From Sulfurimonas sp. (GTDB lineage Bacteria > Campylobacterota > Campylobacteria > Campylobacterales > Sulfurimonadaceae), in contig JALWTK010000061.1 in NCBI GenBank assembly GCA_027082875.1, positions 1 to 64,000 of the forward strand: a DNA stretch of 64,000 bases, given 5' to 3'. The notes beneath the pieces are model-generated. The model saw only the letters and a list, made by a program, of their open reading frames with translations, did not search any database and was not told the DNA's origin. The position numbers and the translations under genes were made by a program. Shown in pieces: positions 9,603 through 18,527 of this stretch (its first letter is position 1; each line of letters opens with the position of its first letter).

Positions 9603-10056
9603 ATACCAAAAAGCAAAGCTTTCAAATATTGCTGAGATGAGAGAACTCATTCTTCCTGAAGTTGAAAGTGGTGTAATTCTTGATAGAAATGAAGATGAAA
9701 TCGCTACAAATATTCGTTCTTATATCTTAGCTTATAAAGAAAATATGCTTGTAGGTTTTACTGCTCTGCACATTCATACAAATGATTTAGCAGAAGTACG
9801 TTCACTTATAGTTAAAGATGGTTTACGCGGACAAAAAATAGGAGAAAACTTAGTTAAAAGTGCTTTGAAAGAAGCAGTTGATTTAGGGATACAAAGGGTA
9901 TTAAGTCTTACCTATAAACAGACATTTTTTGAGCGTTTAGGATTTTTCGAAATTCCTAAAGAGTCCCTCCCAGAACATAAAATATGGGCTGATTGTATTA
10001 AATGTAAACACTTTCCAGTATGCAACGAAGTCTCTCTCATCAAAACCCTCTTATAA
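9592..10056 (+). CDS. GNAT-family N-acetyltransferase (ArgA-like)
   Basis: VRSLIVKDGLRGQKIGENLVKSALKEA acetyl-CoA binding motif; FFERLGF. Confidence 0.85.
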   Translation: MQIKYQKAKLSNIAEMRELILPEVESGVILDRNEDEIATNIRSYILAYKENMLVGFTALHIHTNDLAEVRSLIVKDGLRGQKIGENLVKSALKEAVDLGIQRVLSLTYKQTFFERLGFFEIPKESLPEHKIWADCIKCKHFPVCNEVSLIKTLL

Positions 10057-10472
10057 CACTACTTTATGTAGTCGGTTTTATTTTTTACAGTAGTTTGAGT
10101 AGTATATACCCTATGCTACCACCAATGTTTGCAGTACTTCTTGTGCTTTTTTCTAGAGCATTAGCAGAAAAAGACACTTTGTATATTGCTCTTTTATCTT
10201 TGTGTTTAGTTGTTTTTGAAGCCAATTATGGATATACACTTTTTAGTTCTATTATCTACTTTTACATAGTTTATAAATTTATCTTACCAAAAATATCACA
10301 GAGTTTTTCTTGTACTTGGTGTGTTCGAGTTTCGAGTGTTATTCTTGCTTATGTAGGTTATTTTCTTTTTCTGTCACTTATATCAAATATCTTTTTACTA
10401 CCATGTCCTAATTTGAGTTACTATATAGTATACTATATAGTAATAGAATTCTTTTTTGTGAGTCTACTATGA
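10020..10472 (+). CDS. Membrane protein, MreD-like position upstream of PBP2
   Basis: Polytopic membrane protein overlapping the mrdA start; position inference only. Confidence 0.55.
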   Translation: MQRSLSHQNPLITLLYVVGFIFYSSLSSIYPMLPPMFAVLLVLFSRALAEKDTLYIALLSLCLVVFEANYGYTLFSSIIYFYIVYKFILPKISQSFSCTWCVRVSSVILAYVGYFLFLSLISNIFLLPCPNLSYYIVYYIVIEFFFVSLL

Positions 10473-12253
10473 AATTAAAGTTTATAATTTTCTTTTTTGC
10501 TATTACATGGTTGGCACTACTTGTTCGTGTTTTTTCTTTGAGTATTCAGTCACATAGTAAGTATTCAAAGCTCTCCGAACGCAATACCATAAGGTACGAG
10601 CAGATAGCACCTGTTCGTGGTGAGATTGTAGATAGAAATAATAGGGCAGTTGCTATCAATCAACTTGGATTTAAAATTTTACTAGCACCACATTTGAGTT
10701 CTAAGAAAAAGAAAGAGGAGTTTGAAGAAGAGCTAAAAGTTCTAACATCATTGCTCCCTTCGCTCAATGAAGAAAAGATACGAAAAAACTATAGTAAAAA
10801 AGAGTCTTTTTATAATCATAACTATATAAATATTGTTCCCTTTATTGACTACAAAGAGATGATGCCCGTTTATTCCATTTTAAACTTGAGAAAAAATATA
10901 AAAATCCTTCCTGCACCTAAACGCTACTATCCATATAAAAATATAGCTGCACACATGATAGGCTATGTAGCGCGTGCAAATAAAAAAGATATAGATAAGG
11001 ATCCTTCTCTTGAACTCATTGGATATACTGGTAAAACAGGTTTAGAAAAGTATTATAACTCTTACTTGCAAGGTAAAGCAGGTAAAAGGAAGATACAGGT
11101 CAATGCAAATAATCAAGAGGTTGCTGAACTTATGCATGAGAGTGCAGATGAAGATAGAAAACTTACACTCTCCATAGATATGCAACTTGAGGCTTATATT
11201 GCATCCCTTTTTGAGGGGAAAGTAGGTGCGATAGTAGTTATGAAGGTTGATGGGTCTATCTTGGCTGCGGGAAGTTTTCCAAATTATGATCTGAATATTT
11301 TTGTAAATGGAATGTCCTATAAAATGTATGATAAGCTCTCTTCAAGTCTTGATCATCCTTTTACTAATAAGCTCACACATGGTCTTTATCCACCAGGATC
11401 GACAATAAAGCCAATGCTTGGACTTCTTTATATAACAACAGTATTGACTCCAGCAAAAACGGTAAACTGCAAATCTGCACTCCCTTTAGGTGGAAGGATT
11501 TTTCGCTGTTGGAAACATAGAGGCCATGGAATAACTAATATAACTAAGGCTATTAGAGAGAGTTGTGATGACTACTTTTATAAGGGAAGTTTATTACTTG
11601 GAAACAAAAAGATGAGTGCAGGTCTAAAACGTTATGGTTTTGCACATAAAACAGGAGTGGATCTTCCTAATGAGTTTATCGGTGTTATCCCCTCTCGTGA
11701 GTGGAAACTGAAAAAGTACCATAAAATATGGAGTATTGGAGAGACAGCTAATATGTCTATCGGTCAAGGTGATGTGCTTGTTACTCCTTTACAAATCGCA
11801 CAGCAGACAGCTCTTATTGCTACAGGGAAACTGCCAACCCCACATTTTGCAAAGATGATAGGTGATAAACTTTTTAAGCCAGAGATAAAAGATGTGCTCA
11901 CAAAAGCTGAAAAAAAGAAATTACCTTTTATTCAACAAGCTATGTACCAAGTATGTAATCACATAAAAGGAACAGCAACACACTATGTACACTCTAAGGT
12001 AATTATTGCTGGTAAAACAGGAACAGCACAGGTTATTGCTATTAAACAGGATATTAAAAAAAGAAAGCTTGAGCATGAATTATCTTACTATAATCGTTCA
12101 CATGCATGGTTTACATCTTATGGACCATACAAAAATCCTCAGTATGTTGTTATGGCAATGGTTGAACATGGTGGACATGGTGGACATGCAGCGGGAAGCA
12201 TTGTTTCAAAAATATACAACAAGCTACTAGAACTTGGATATATAAAGAAATAA
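10469..12253 (+). CDS. mrdA: Penicillin-binding protein 2
   Basis: PPGSTIKPMLGLLYI (SxxK), SCDDYFY (SxN-like), GKTGTAQV (KTG). Confidence 0.93.
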   Translation: MKLKFIIFFFAITWLALLVRVFSLSIQSHSKYSKLSERNTIRYEQIAPVRGEIVDRNNRAVAINQLGFKILLAPHLSSKKKKEEFEEELKVLTSLLPSLNEEKIRKNYSKKESFYNHNYINIVPFIDYKEMMPVYSILNLRKNIKILPAPKRYYPYKNIAAHMIGYVARANKKDIDKDPSLELIGYTGKTGLEKYYNSYLQGKAGKRKIQVNANNQEVAELMHESADEDRKLTLSIDMQLEAYIASLFEGKVGAIVVMKVDGSILAAGSFPNYDLNIFVNGMSYKMYDKLSSSLDHPFTNKLTHGLYPPGSTIKPMLGLLYITTVLTPAKTVNCKSALPLGGRIFRCWKHRGHGITNITKAIRESCDDYFYKGSLLLGNKKMSAGLKRYGFAHKTGVDLPNEFIGVIPSREWKLKKYHKIWSIGETANMSIGQGDVLVTPLQIAQQTALIATGKLPTPHFAKMIGDKLFKPEIKDVLTKAEKKKLPFIQQAMYQVCNHIKGTATHYVHSKVIIAGKTGTAQVIAIKQDIKKRKLEHELSYYNRSHAWFTSYGPYKNPQYVVMAMVEHGGHGGHAAGSIVSKIYNKLLELGYIKK

Positions 12254-12272
12254 ATTTAAAAAGAACTCCTCC

Positions 12273-13199
12273 TTAAGCGAAAGAGTTTTGAATGAAAAGT
12301 GCTAAAATGGCTAAAAGAAAGATTGCTCCAGCCTTATTGTAAAGTTTATTTGCAAGTATAAATAATAAGGCAACAGATGCTGCACTTAATATGATAAGAT
12401 CAAAACTATTTTCTTGAAGGTTTATTGTCAAAGGCTTAATAAGTGCTGATCCACCAAGCACCATAGAAAAGTTTGCAACATTTGATCCAATAATATTACC
12501 AATACTCATATCTGCATTTCCTTTTTTTATAGCTACAAGAGAGACAACAAGCTCCGGTAATGAAGTGCCTAAAGAGATAAGGAAGAGTCCTATTATCCAC
12601 TCACTTACACCAAGCTGGTGTGCTATATTTGTACCACTCTCTACAACAAAGTTTGCTCCTCCTAAAGTAAAAGTAAAACCGATTGCTAAAAGGAGTATAC
12701 TTTTTCCCCAGTTAAACTTTTTCGCAAGAGACTCATCTATCTCTCCCTCTAAATCCTCTTTTGAACTTGTAAATAAAAAGAAGAGATAAGAAACCATGAT
12801 AAAGAGAAATATTATAGCATCAACTCTCCCAACAACACCATCTTGAATCATTACTAAAAAGATGATGAGAGGCACAACTACCCAAGCACTATCAAGTCTA
12901 AAGAGATCACGCTCTGGGTTCATAGACTTAGCTATAAAAAACACTATCCCGAGAACTAAAGTAATATTAAAAACTATACTTCCTATGACATTGGCTACTG
13001 CCATATCTGTTTTACCTTGACTTGCAGCCATCATAGAAGCTGCCATTTCAGGGAGACTCGTGCCAAATGCCACTAAAGTCGCTCCAATCACAAAGTGAGA
13101 AATATTAAAATGCAGGGCAATACGCTCAGACTCTTTAATAATAAAATCGGCACCGTATATAAGTGCAGCCATCGCCACTATAAAAATCATATAATCCAT
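12273..13199 (-). CDS. Calcium/sodium antiporter (CaCA family, YrbG-like)
   Basis: Two alpha repeats: GATLVAFGTSLPEMAASMMAA and GLFLISLGTSLPELVVSLVAIKKGNADMSIGNIIGSNVANF. Confidence 0.9.
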   Translation of the reverse strand: MDYMIFIVAMAALIYGADFIIKESERIALHFNISHFVIGATLVAFGTSLPEMAASMMAASQGKTDMAVANVIGSIVFNITLVLGIVFFIAKSMNPERDLFRLDSAWVVVPLIIFLVMIQDGVVGRVDAIIFLFIMVSYLFFLFTSSKEDLEGEIDESLAKKFNWGKSILLLAIGFTFTLGGANFVVESGTNIAHQLGVSEWIIGLFLISLGTSLPELVVSLVAIKKGNADMSIGNIIGSNVANFSMVLGGSALIKPLTINLQENSFDLIILSAASVALLFILANKLYNKAGAIFLLAILALFIQNSFA

Positions 13200-13203
13200 T
13201 TAT

Positions 13204-13623
13204 TTATCCTTCTGTTCTTACTATTAAACTTTTTGGTAAGTTGAACTGCTCAATTAGTCTTTTCTCTTCTTCTCTCATTTCACCAGTATCTACTTCATGG
13301 TCAAAGCCAAGTAGGTGGAGTAGTCCATGTATAAAAAGAAGTGTATACTCATCTTGTTGGCTATGCCCTAACTCTTTTGCTTTTGACTCTACAAACTCTT
13401 GAGCGATAACTATACTTCCTAATGGAGTCATAGGCATATCTTCATAGGGAAAACTAAGTACATCAGTAGGTTTATTTATACCTCTATGAGTTACATTTAT
13501 CTCTTGTATTTCATCATTAGTTGTGATTATAAGCTCTATCTCTTTATCTGTGAGACTCTTAGCTATAGTGTTTAAAAGAGATTCATCGATCTGAAGTGAG
13601 GTTCTATTATCTAGTTCAATCAT
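13204..13623 (-). CDS. ybeY: Endoribonuclease YbeY / rRNA maturation factor
   Basis: HGLLHLLGFDHEVD zinc motif; NKPTDVLSFPYED. Confidence 0.93.
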   Translation of the reverse strand: MIELDNRTSLQIDESLLNTIAKSLTDKEIELIITTNDEIQEINVTHRGINKPTDVLSFPYEDMPMTPLGSIVIAQEFVESKAKELGHSQQDEYTLLFIHGLLHLLGFDHEVDTGEMREEEKRLIEQFNLPKSLIVRTEG

Positions 13624-13655
13624 AACGTGAATTATATCGAACTAGACTTAGAAAA

Positions 13656-13829
13656 TTATGCAGTGAGGTTTAAATTTCTTCCTACACCAGTTTTTTGTGC
13701 AGTTACTTGCTGAGACTGCTGATTTACACTCTCTAATACTTTAAGAACCTGTTGTGCTTGTACATCTTGTGCTTTTTTTTGAACTTCAAGACCAACTGCC
13801 GAACTGTTTGTAGATGCTGAAACTTCCAT
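13656..13829 (-). CDS. Small putative motility protein (YjfB-like), 57 aa; not in the supplied ORF track
   Basis: Minus-strand translation MEVSASTNSSAVGLEVQKKAQDVQAQQVLKVLESVNQQSQQVTAQKTGVGRNLNLTA*; RBS AAGGAG upstream (ttataagaaaaaaggagatggcATG). Confidence 0.75.
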   Translation of the reverse strand: MEVSASTNSSAVGLEVQKKAQDVQAQQVLKVLESVNQQSQQVTAQKTGVGRNLNLTA

Positions 13830-13911
13830 GCCATCTCCTTTTTTCTTATATTACACATTGTAGTATCTCTTTGTTTTAAAGAAGATTAAAAAATTATGTT
13901 AAAATTACTCT

Positions 13912-14589
13912 ATGAAAAAAATAAATAAAAAAATTGCTGTTTGCATTATGAGTGGTGGAATGGACTCTACTCTTAGTGCATATATGATGCAAATAAGAGG
14001 CTATGAGATCATAGCTATCCACTTTAACTATAATCAAAGAACAGAGACAAAAGAATTAGAGTGTTTTCACAATATATGTGATAAATTAAATGTGAAAGAG
14101 AAGTATGTCTTAGACTTAGATTTTTTTAAACAGCTCGGGGCTTCTGCACTTACAGACAAAAGTATAGAAGTGCCTACAGATGGAGTAGAGGAGGGTGTCC
14201 CAGTTACTTATGTTCCTTTTCGTAATGGTATCTTTCTCTCTATGGCCGCTGCTATTGCAGAGAAAGAGGTTGCAGAATGTATTAGCATTGGGGTAGTCCA
14301 AGAAGATAGTAGTGGCTATCCTGATTGTAGGGAGAGTTATATCCACTCGATGCAAAATGCGATAAACCTTGGTACTAAAGATGAGACAAATATTAAAATA
14401 GATATGCCACTCGTACATCTCATGAAATCTGAAATAGTAGCAAAAGCATTAGAACTTAAAGTACCACTAGAGCTTACTTGGTCTTGCTATAAGAGTGAAG
14501 ATGTGGCTTGTGGTGTTTGCGATAGCTGTAGACTGCGTTTAAGTGGGTTTCATAAAGCTGGAGTAACTGATCCCATAAAATATGCTTGA
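13912..14589 (+). CDS. queC: 7-cyano-7-deazaguanine synthase
   Basis: SGGMDSTLSAYM PP-loop; CGVCDSCRLRLSGF zinc site. Confidence 0.93.
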   Translation: MKKINKKIAVCIMSGGMDSTLSAYMMQIRGYEIIAIHFNYNQRTETKELECFHNICDKLNVKEKYVLDLDFFKQLGASALTDKSIEVPTDGVEEGVPVTYVPFRNGIFLSMAAAIAEKEVAECISIGVVQEDSSGYPDCRESYIHSMQNAINLGTKDETNIKIDMPLVHLMKSEIVAKALELKVPLELTWSCYKSEDVACGVCDSCRLRLSGFHKAGVTDPIKYA

Positions 14590-15106
14590 TACTAAACAAT
14601 ATAAAAATTACAATCTCTCTATAGTTATCAACAAAAAGTTAAAACACAGTTATCTTAGCATTACAAAAGAGGGTGTAGTAAAGATAAAAACACCTTCTAC
14701 CTCAGAGCAATTTATATACTCTTTTGTAGATGATAAAGAGCAGTGGATAAAAAAACAGTTAAAAAAGATAGAAAATTTTACTGAGTTAAGTCCAATACCA
14801 TTGCATAGTATAGAGTCAGTAGAAAATAGAGTTGTATATTTTGCACAACTTATGTCTCTGCATTATTCACAGCTTAAGTTTAGAAAAATGAAGCGAAGAT
14901 GGGGTTCTTGTAGTTCTACTGGTGTCATAACACTTAATAAAGCACTTTTCTTTGTAGAAAGCGAACTTTTAGACTATGTTATTGTGCATGAGCTTGCACA
15001 TCTTCGACATATGAACCATTCAAAAGAGTTCCATGCTTTAGTAAGGGAGTATCTTCCCAAAGAAAAAGAGTACAGAAAAGCACTATATCAGATAAAACTT
15101 ACTTAG
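14582..15106 (+). CDS. YgjP/DUF45-type metallopeptidase
   Basis: RRWGSCSSTGVITLN and VHELAHLRHMNHSKEF (HExxH). Confidence 0.88.
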   Translation: MLDTKQYKNYNLSIVINKKLKHSYLSITKEGVVKIKTPSTSEQFIYSFVDDKEQWIKKQLKKIENFTELSPIPLHSIESVENRVVYFAQLMSLHYSQLKFRKMKRRWGSCSSTGVITLNKALFFVESELLDYVIVHELAHLRHMNHSKEFHALVREYLPKEKEYRKALYQIKLT

Positions 15107-16325
15107 CTAAATACTCTTTATTATATCTACTTGATGGTGACCACATCATCCAACCATTAGTATTGAGTTGTTCTGTTGCTCGTATCTGCTCTTGTATCTC
15201 AAACTTTTTATAAGCTCTTCTCTTGCATGTATAGTCTTTAAAATATTGCAACCAAGGGCGGACTCTTGTAATATCTACTCTATCTTTAATATTTTTAAGA
15301 CTTCTATAAATAACACTGTAGGGATGATCTGCAGGATGATCAAAATGAAAAGAGCCTGGAGCAAAGCCAGATGGGTAGAGCATAGGTGCTATGTAGTCGG
15401 AGTGCTTTGTAAGTGATAGGAGCATCTGACCAATGTTGTTATCATCTTTCTTACTCCATAATATATTACCATAAGTATCTACTGAGATAAAAACACCATA
15501 AGGTTGGAGGTTCTCTTTTGCACTATCTAAAAATCTCTCTATTGTCTTTACACGGTTCTTTTGAGTATTTGCTTTTGAAAAACGAAGCCCTTTTTTGGCT
15601 GGAAAACGGATATAGTCAAAGTTGATCTCATCAAAACCGACTTTTGCAGCTTCCTCTGCAATCCGGATGGTATACTTATGAGCACGAGTATCAAAAGGGT
15701 CTACCCATGCCATTTTGTCATGGTTTCTCCAGATAGTGCCATTATTGTCACGCTTGAGAGCATAGTCAGGATTATGTGCAGCCTGTATCTCGTCCTTAAA
15801 CGTAACTATACGAGCGATTGTATAGATATGATGCTTTTTCATCTCTGCAATAAACTTTTGAATATTTCGATTTGTTCTATGCTTCTGTGCACCATAGGAA
15901 TTTGCTTGTGCAAAACCCGTCAGAAAAGAGGTTGAACCAAACTCATTTTTAATATCCATGACTATAGCATTAGCTTGTGTCTCATCTATGAGTTTGAGAA
16001 TATTTTTGAGTGTTTTTGAGTTGTTACTTGCTCCCCAAAAAGTAAGATAGAGAGCTTTCACTTTTATAGCTTGAAGTTTGAAGCTATTTTGTGTAGTATT
16101 CGTCTCTATTACTAAGGGTCTGTAACCATAAGCTTTAATATGAACCCTAGTATCTTTGTTTTCTATAGTAAAAGAGCCATTAGTATCACTAGTCGCCGTA
16201 GTGTTACCATCAATAACTAAGGCATTTTCTATAGGTTTTCCACTAGTTTCATCCAGTAAAACACCACTAAAGGAAGCCAGCAAAAAGCTAGGAAGGAGAA
16301 GAGAAAGAAAAGAGAGTTTATTCAA
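15099..16325 (-). CDS. Putative glycoside hydrolase (DUF4015-like) with N-terminal carboxypeptidase-regulatory-like Ig domain
   Basis: GVLLDETSGKPIENALV...TDTNGSF-type domain, then ANAIVMDIKNEFG, FDEINFDYIRFPAK, DYIAPMLYPSGF. Confidence 0.8.
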   Translation of the reverse strand: MNKLSFLSLLLPSFLLASFSGVLLDETSGKPIENALVIDGNTTATSDTNGSFTIENKDTRVHIKAYGYRPLVIETNTTQNSFKLQAIKVKALYLTFWGASNNSKTLKNILKLIDETQANAIVMDIKNEFGSTSFLTGFAQANSYGAQKHRTNRNIQKFIAEMKKHHIYTIARIVTFKDEIQAAHNPDYALKRDNNGTIWRNHDKMAWVDPFDTRAHKYTIRIAEEAAKVGFDEINFDYIRFPAKKGLRFSKANTQKNRVKTIERFLDSAKENLQPYGVFISVDTYGNILWSKKDDNNIGQMLLSLTKHSDYIAPMLYPSGFAPGSFHFDHPADHPYSVIYRSLKNIKDRVDITRVRPWLQYFKDYTCKRRAYKKFEIQEQIRATEQLNTNGWMMWSPSSRYNKEYLAK

Positions 16326-16375
16326 AAGATGCTCGTATATTTAATTTGTGAAATAATACAGTAAAAAGATAAACT

Positions 16376-17506
16376 TTATCGTTCATTAAGAAAATTTCGT
16401 AAACCTACATCACTCCACGCTTTAGAAAGATCTAAATACTTTTTTATATCTGCATATACTTTTGCAAAGTCTTCGTTTTTATTGCTTAATTCTGTCACAA
16501 CTTCTACAAGAGCTTTTTTACCAGCACTGTTTACATCTTCTGGAAATTTTGAAAGTGTCACACCTAAACCTTTAAGTTTTTGTAGAGCATAGATATTATC
16601 ATGATGAAACTTTGAAGTCATGTTTGCATTCATTTCAGAAGAACATACTTCTATAATAGACTGATGCTCGAATGCAAGCTTAGAAAAAGAGTGTTTGTTA
16701 AATGTCAGTTCCAAGATAGAACCCGGCTCATGCCACCCAGAATAGTAGTAGGGTGCTACTTTATAAAAGCCCATCTTTATATCAAGTGCAGGCCCAACCC
16801 ACTCAGTCGCGTCAATCACTCCGCGTTCAAGAGAAGTGTATATCTCTCCAGCAGGTAATAATACAGGGTTTACACCCATTTTTGAAAAGACTTCACCTCC
16901 TAGTCCCGGTATCCGCATTTTCAAACCTTGCATATCTGCAAGTGAATTTATAGGTTTTCTAAACCACCCGCCCATCTGAATGTTGGTATTTCCCCCTAAA
17001 AATGGATGAAGATTATACTTCGTATACTGCTCGCGCCAGAGTTTTAGTCCATCACCATAAGTCATCCATGAGTTAATCTCCTCAGCAGTAAAGCCAAAAG
17101 GAATACCACTATAGAGAGAAAAGGCAGAGTTTTTCCCCTTCCAGTAGTAGGGTCCAGAGTGAAAGGCATCTATCTGACCACTAGAGCATGCATCAAAAAC
17201 TGCTAGAGCTGGAACAAGTACATTTTTAGGATAGATCTTTATCTCTAGGCTACCTCCACTCACATCTTTTACACGCTGTGCAAACTTCTCAACACCAGTT
17301 CCCATTATTGGAAAGTGTGCAGGCCATGAAGTGGCGAGTTTAATAACCGTTTTTTTATTACGGTTGATATTTACATGCTTTTGTTCACTCGATTTTTTTG
17401 GGTGTTTTGAGTAGTCTATGGCTTTCCGGTTACTCTCATTACAGCCACCAAGAGCAAGAGCAGCACCACTAGTTGTTGCAGTAGTTAGAAAGGTTCTTCT
17501 GTTCAT
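16376..17506 (-). CDS. TRAP transporter substrate-binding protein (DctP family), Tat-type leader
   Basis: MNRRTFLTTATTSGAALALGG leader; GLKMRIPGLGGEVFSKMGVNPVLLPAGEIYTSLERGVIDATEWVGP. Confidence 0.9.
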   Translation of the reverse strand: MNRRTFLTTATTSGAALALGGCNESNRKAIDYSKHPKKSSEQKHVNINRNKKTVIKLATSWPAHFPIMGTGVEKFAQRVKDVSGGSLEIKIYPKNVLVPALAVFDACSSGQIDAFHSGPYYWKGKNSAFSLYSGIPFGFTAEEINSWMTYGDGLKLWREQYTKYNLHPFLGGNTNIQMGGWFRKPINSLADMQGLKMRIPGLGGEVFSKMGVNPVLLPAGEIYTSLERGVIDATEWVGPALDIKMGFYKVAPYYYSGWHEPGSILELTFNKHSFSKLAFEHQSIIEVCSSEMNANMTSKFHHDNIYALQKLKGLGVTLSKFPEDVNSAGKKALVEVVTELSNKNEDFAKVYADIKKYLDLSKAWSDVGLRNFLNER

Positions 17507-17510
17507 CTGA

Positions 17511-18527
17511 TTATCCTATATCAAAAAGTGTGAGTTGTCTCTGAGAAACTAAAGGTTTAGCAAGTATACTTTTATCTACTCCCACTATAAGGGCAAAGTG
17601 AAAATTATTTTCATGTAGGATATTGAGTATCTCATTTTGACTTTTATAGAGTATAACATCCTCTCTATGTTTCACTTTGTTACTTATGTTTTCATAAGAG
17701 AGTGGAAGGACATAAAGTGTCTTTGCCCATGTCACTTCGCGTTCGAGAAAAAGTACCTCAGACTCGATAAGCTCACTACTTTTTTCAAAGATAAGTACCT
17801 TATCACTTGTACCGAACTCTTTTATCTCAAACTTCTTATTTGTAAATACCGCTTCAAAGTGATCTATAGGCATAAACTTTTTAAGTCTATAGTTAATATC
17901 TAAGTTTTTAAAAAGATGCAGAAGTATCTCTAAGTAGGGAATAAAAAAAGGAGAGATAAGTTGGCGTTCATAAAAAACATCGCTATAGATAAATGAAGTC
18001 TCAAAAAGAGTCTGCTCGATGATGTTAACATGTTTATAAGCACGATCTGAAAGCTCTATAACATTGGTAAAGATCTCTTTATCACAGAGAGTAGGGCAAA
18101 AGAGTACAGTTGTACCCTCTTCAATATCCCATAATTGTTTACTCAGAGTCTGAATATCTCCTAAAACAGCGATAAAAATTTGCTCTGTTATAACTTGAAG
18201 AGCGAGTTTTAAAACTATTTCATTTGTCTCGTAAGCTTTGATATTTTTATCAATAAGTCTAAAACGCAAGAGTCGTTTAAGAGCATCTTCTATACTTGAT
18301 ACTTTTATCCAAGCAATTTCACTATCACTTATCTGCGTAGGCTTAGAAAATATAATGCCGTAAGCACCATTGAGAATAGCTTCTTCAATGCTTATCTCAT
18401 CAAATGCCATGAAAAGATCACCGCGTTTGACTGCTTTGGCTTCAAAGATAACATTGGTAAAGATTTTTACAAAGGGCTCATTTACTAAAGAACCTTTTGT
18501 AAGTGCAAGGATATTTTCAAGTCTCAT
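17511..18527 (-). CDS. MurF N-domain-like protein lacking recognizable Mur ligase motifs
   Basis: N-terminus VIFEAKAVKRGDLFMAFDE...GAYGIIFSKP resembles Mur ligase N-domain; no GxxGKT/S P-loop seen. Confidence 0.5.
   Translation of the reverse strand: MRLENILALTKGSLVNEPFVKIFTNVIFEAKAVKRGDLFMAFDEISIEEAILNGAYGIIFSKPTQISDSEIAWIKVSSIEDALKRLLRFRLIDKNIKAYETNEIVLKLALQVITEQIFIAVLGDIQTLSKQLWDIEEGTTVLFCPTLCDKEIFTNVIELSDRAYKHVNIIEQTLFETSFIYSDVFYERQLISPFFIPYLEILLHLFKNLDINYRLKKFMPIDHFEAVFTNKKFEIKEFGTSDKVLIFEKSSELIESEVLFLEREVTWAKTLYVLPLSYENISNKVKHREDVILYKSQNEILNILHENNFHFALIVGVDKSILAKPLVSQRQLTLFDIG

Noticed and set aside
12006-12230. Same-strand out-of-frame ORF within mrdA
   Set aside because: Overlaps the conserved KTG-containing part of PBP2 in another frame; no independent support.
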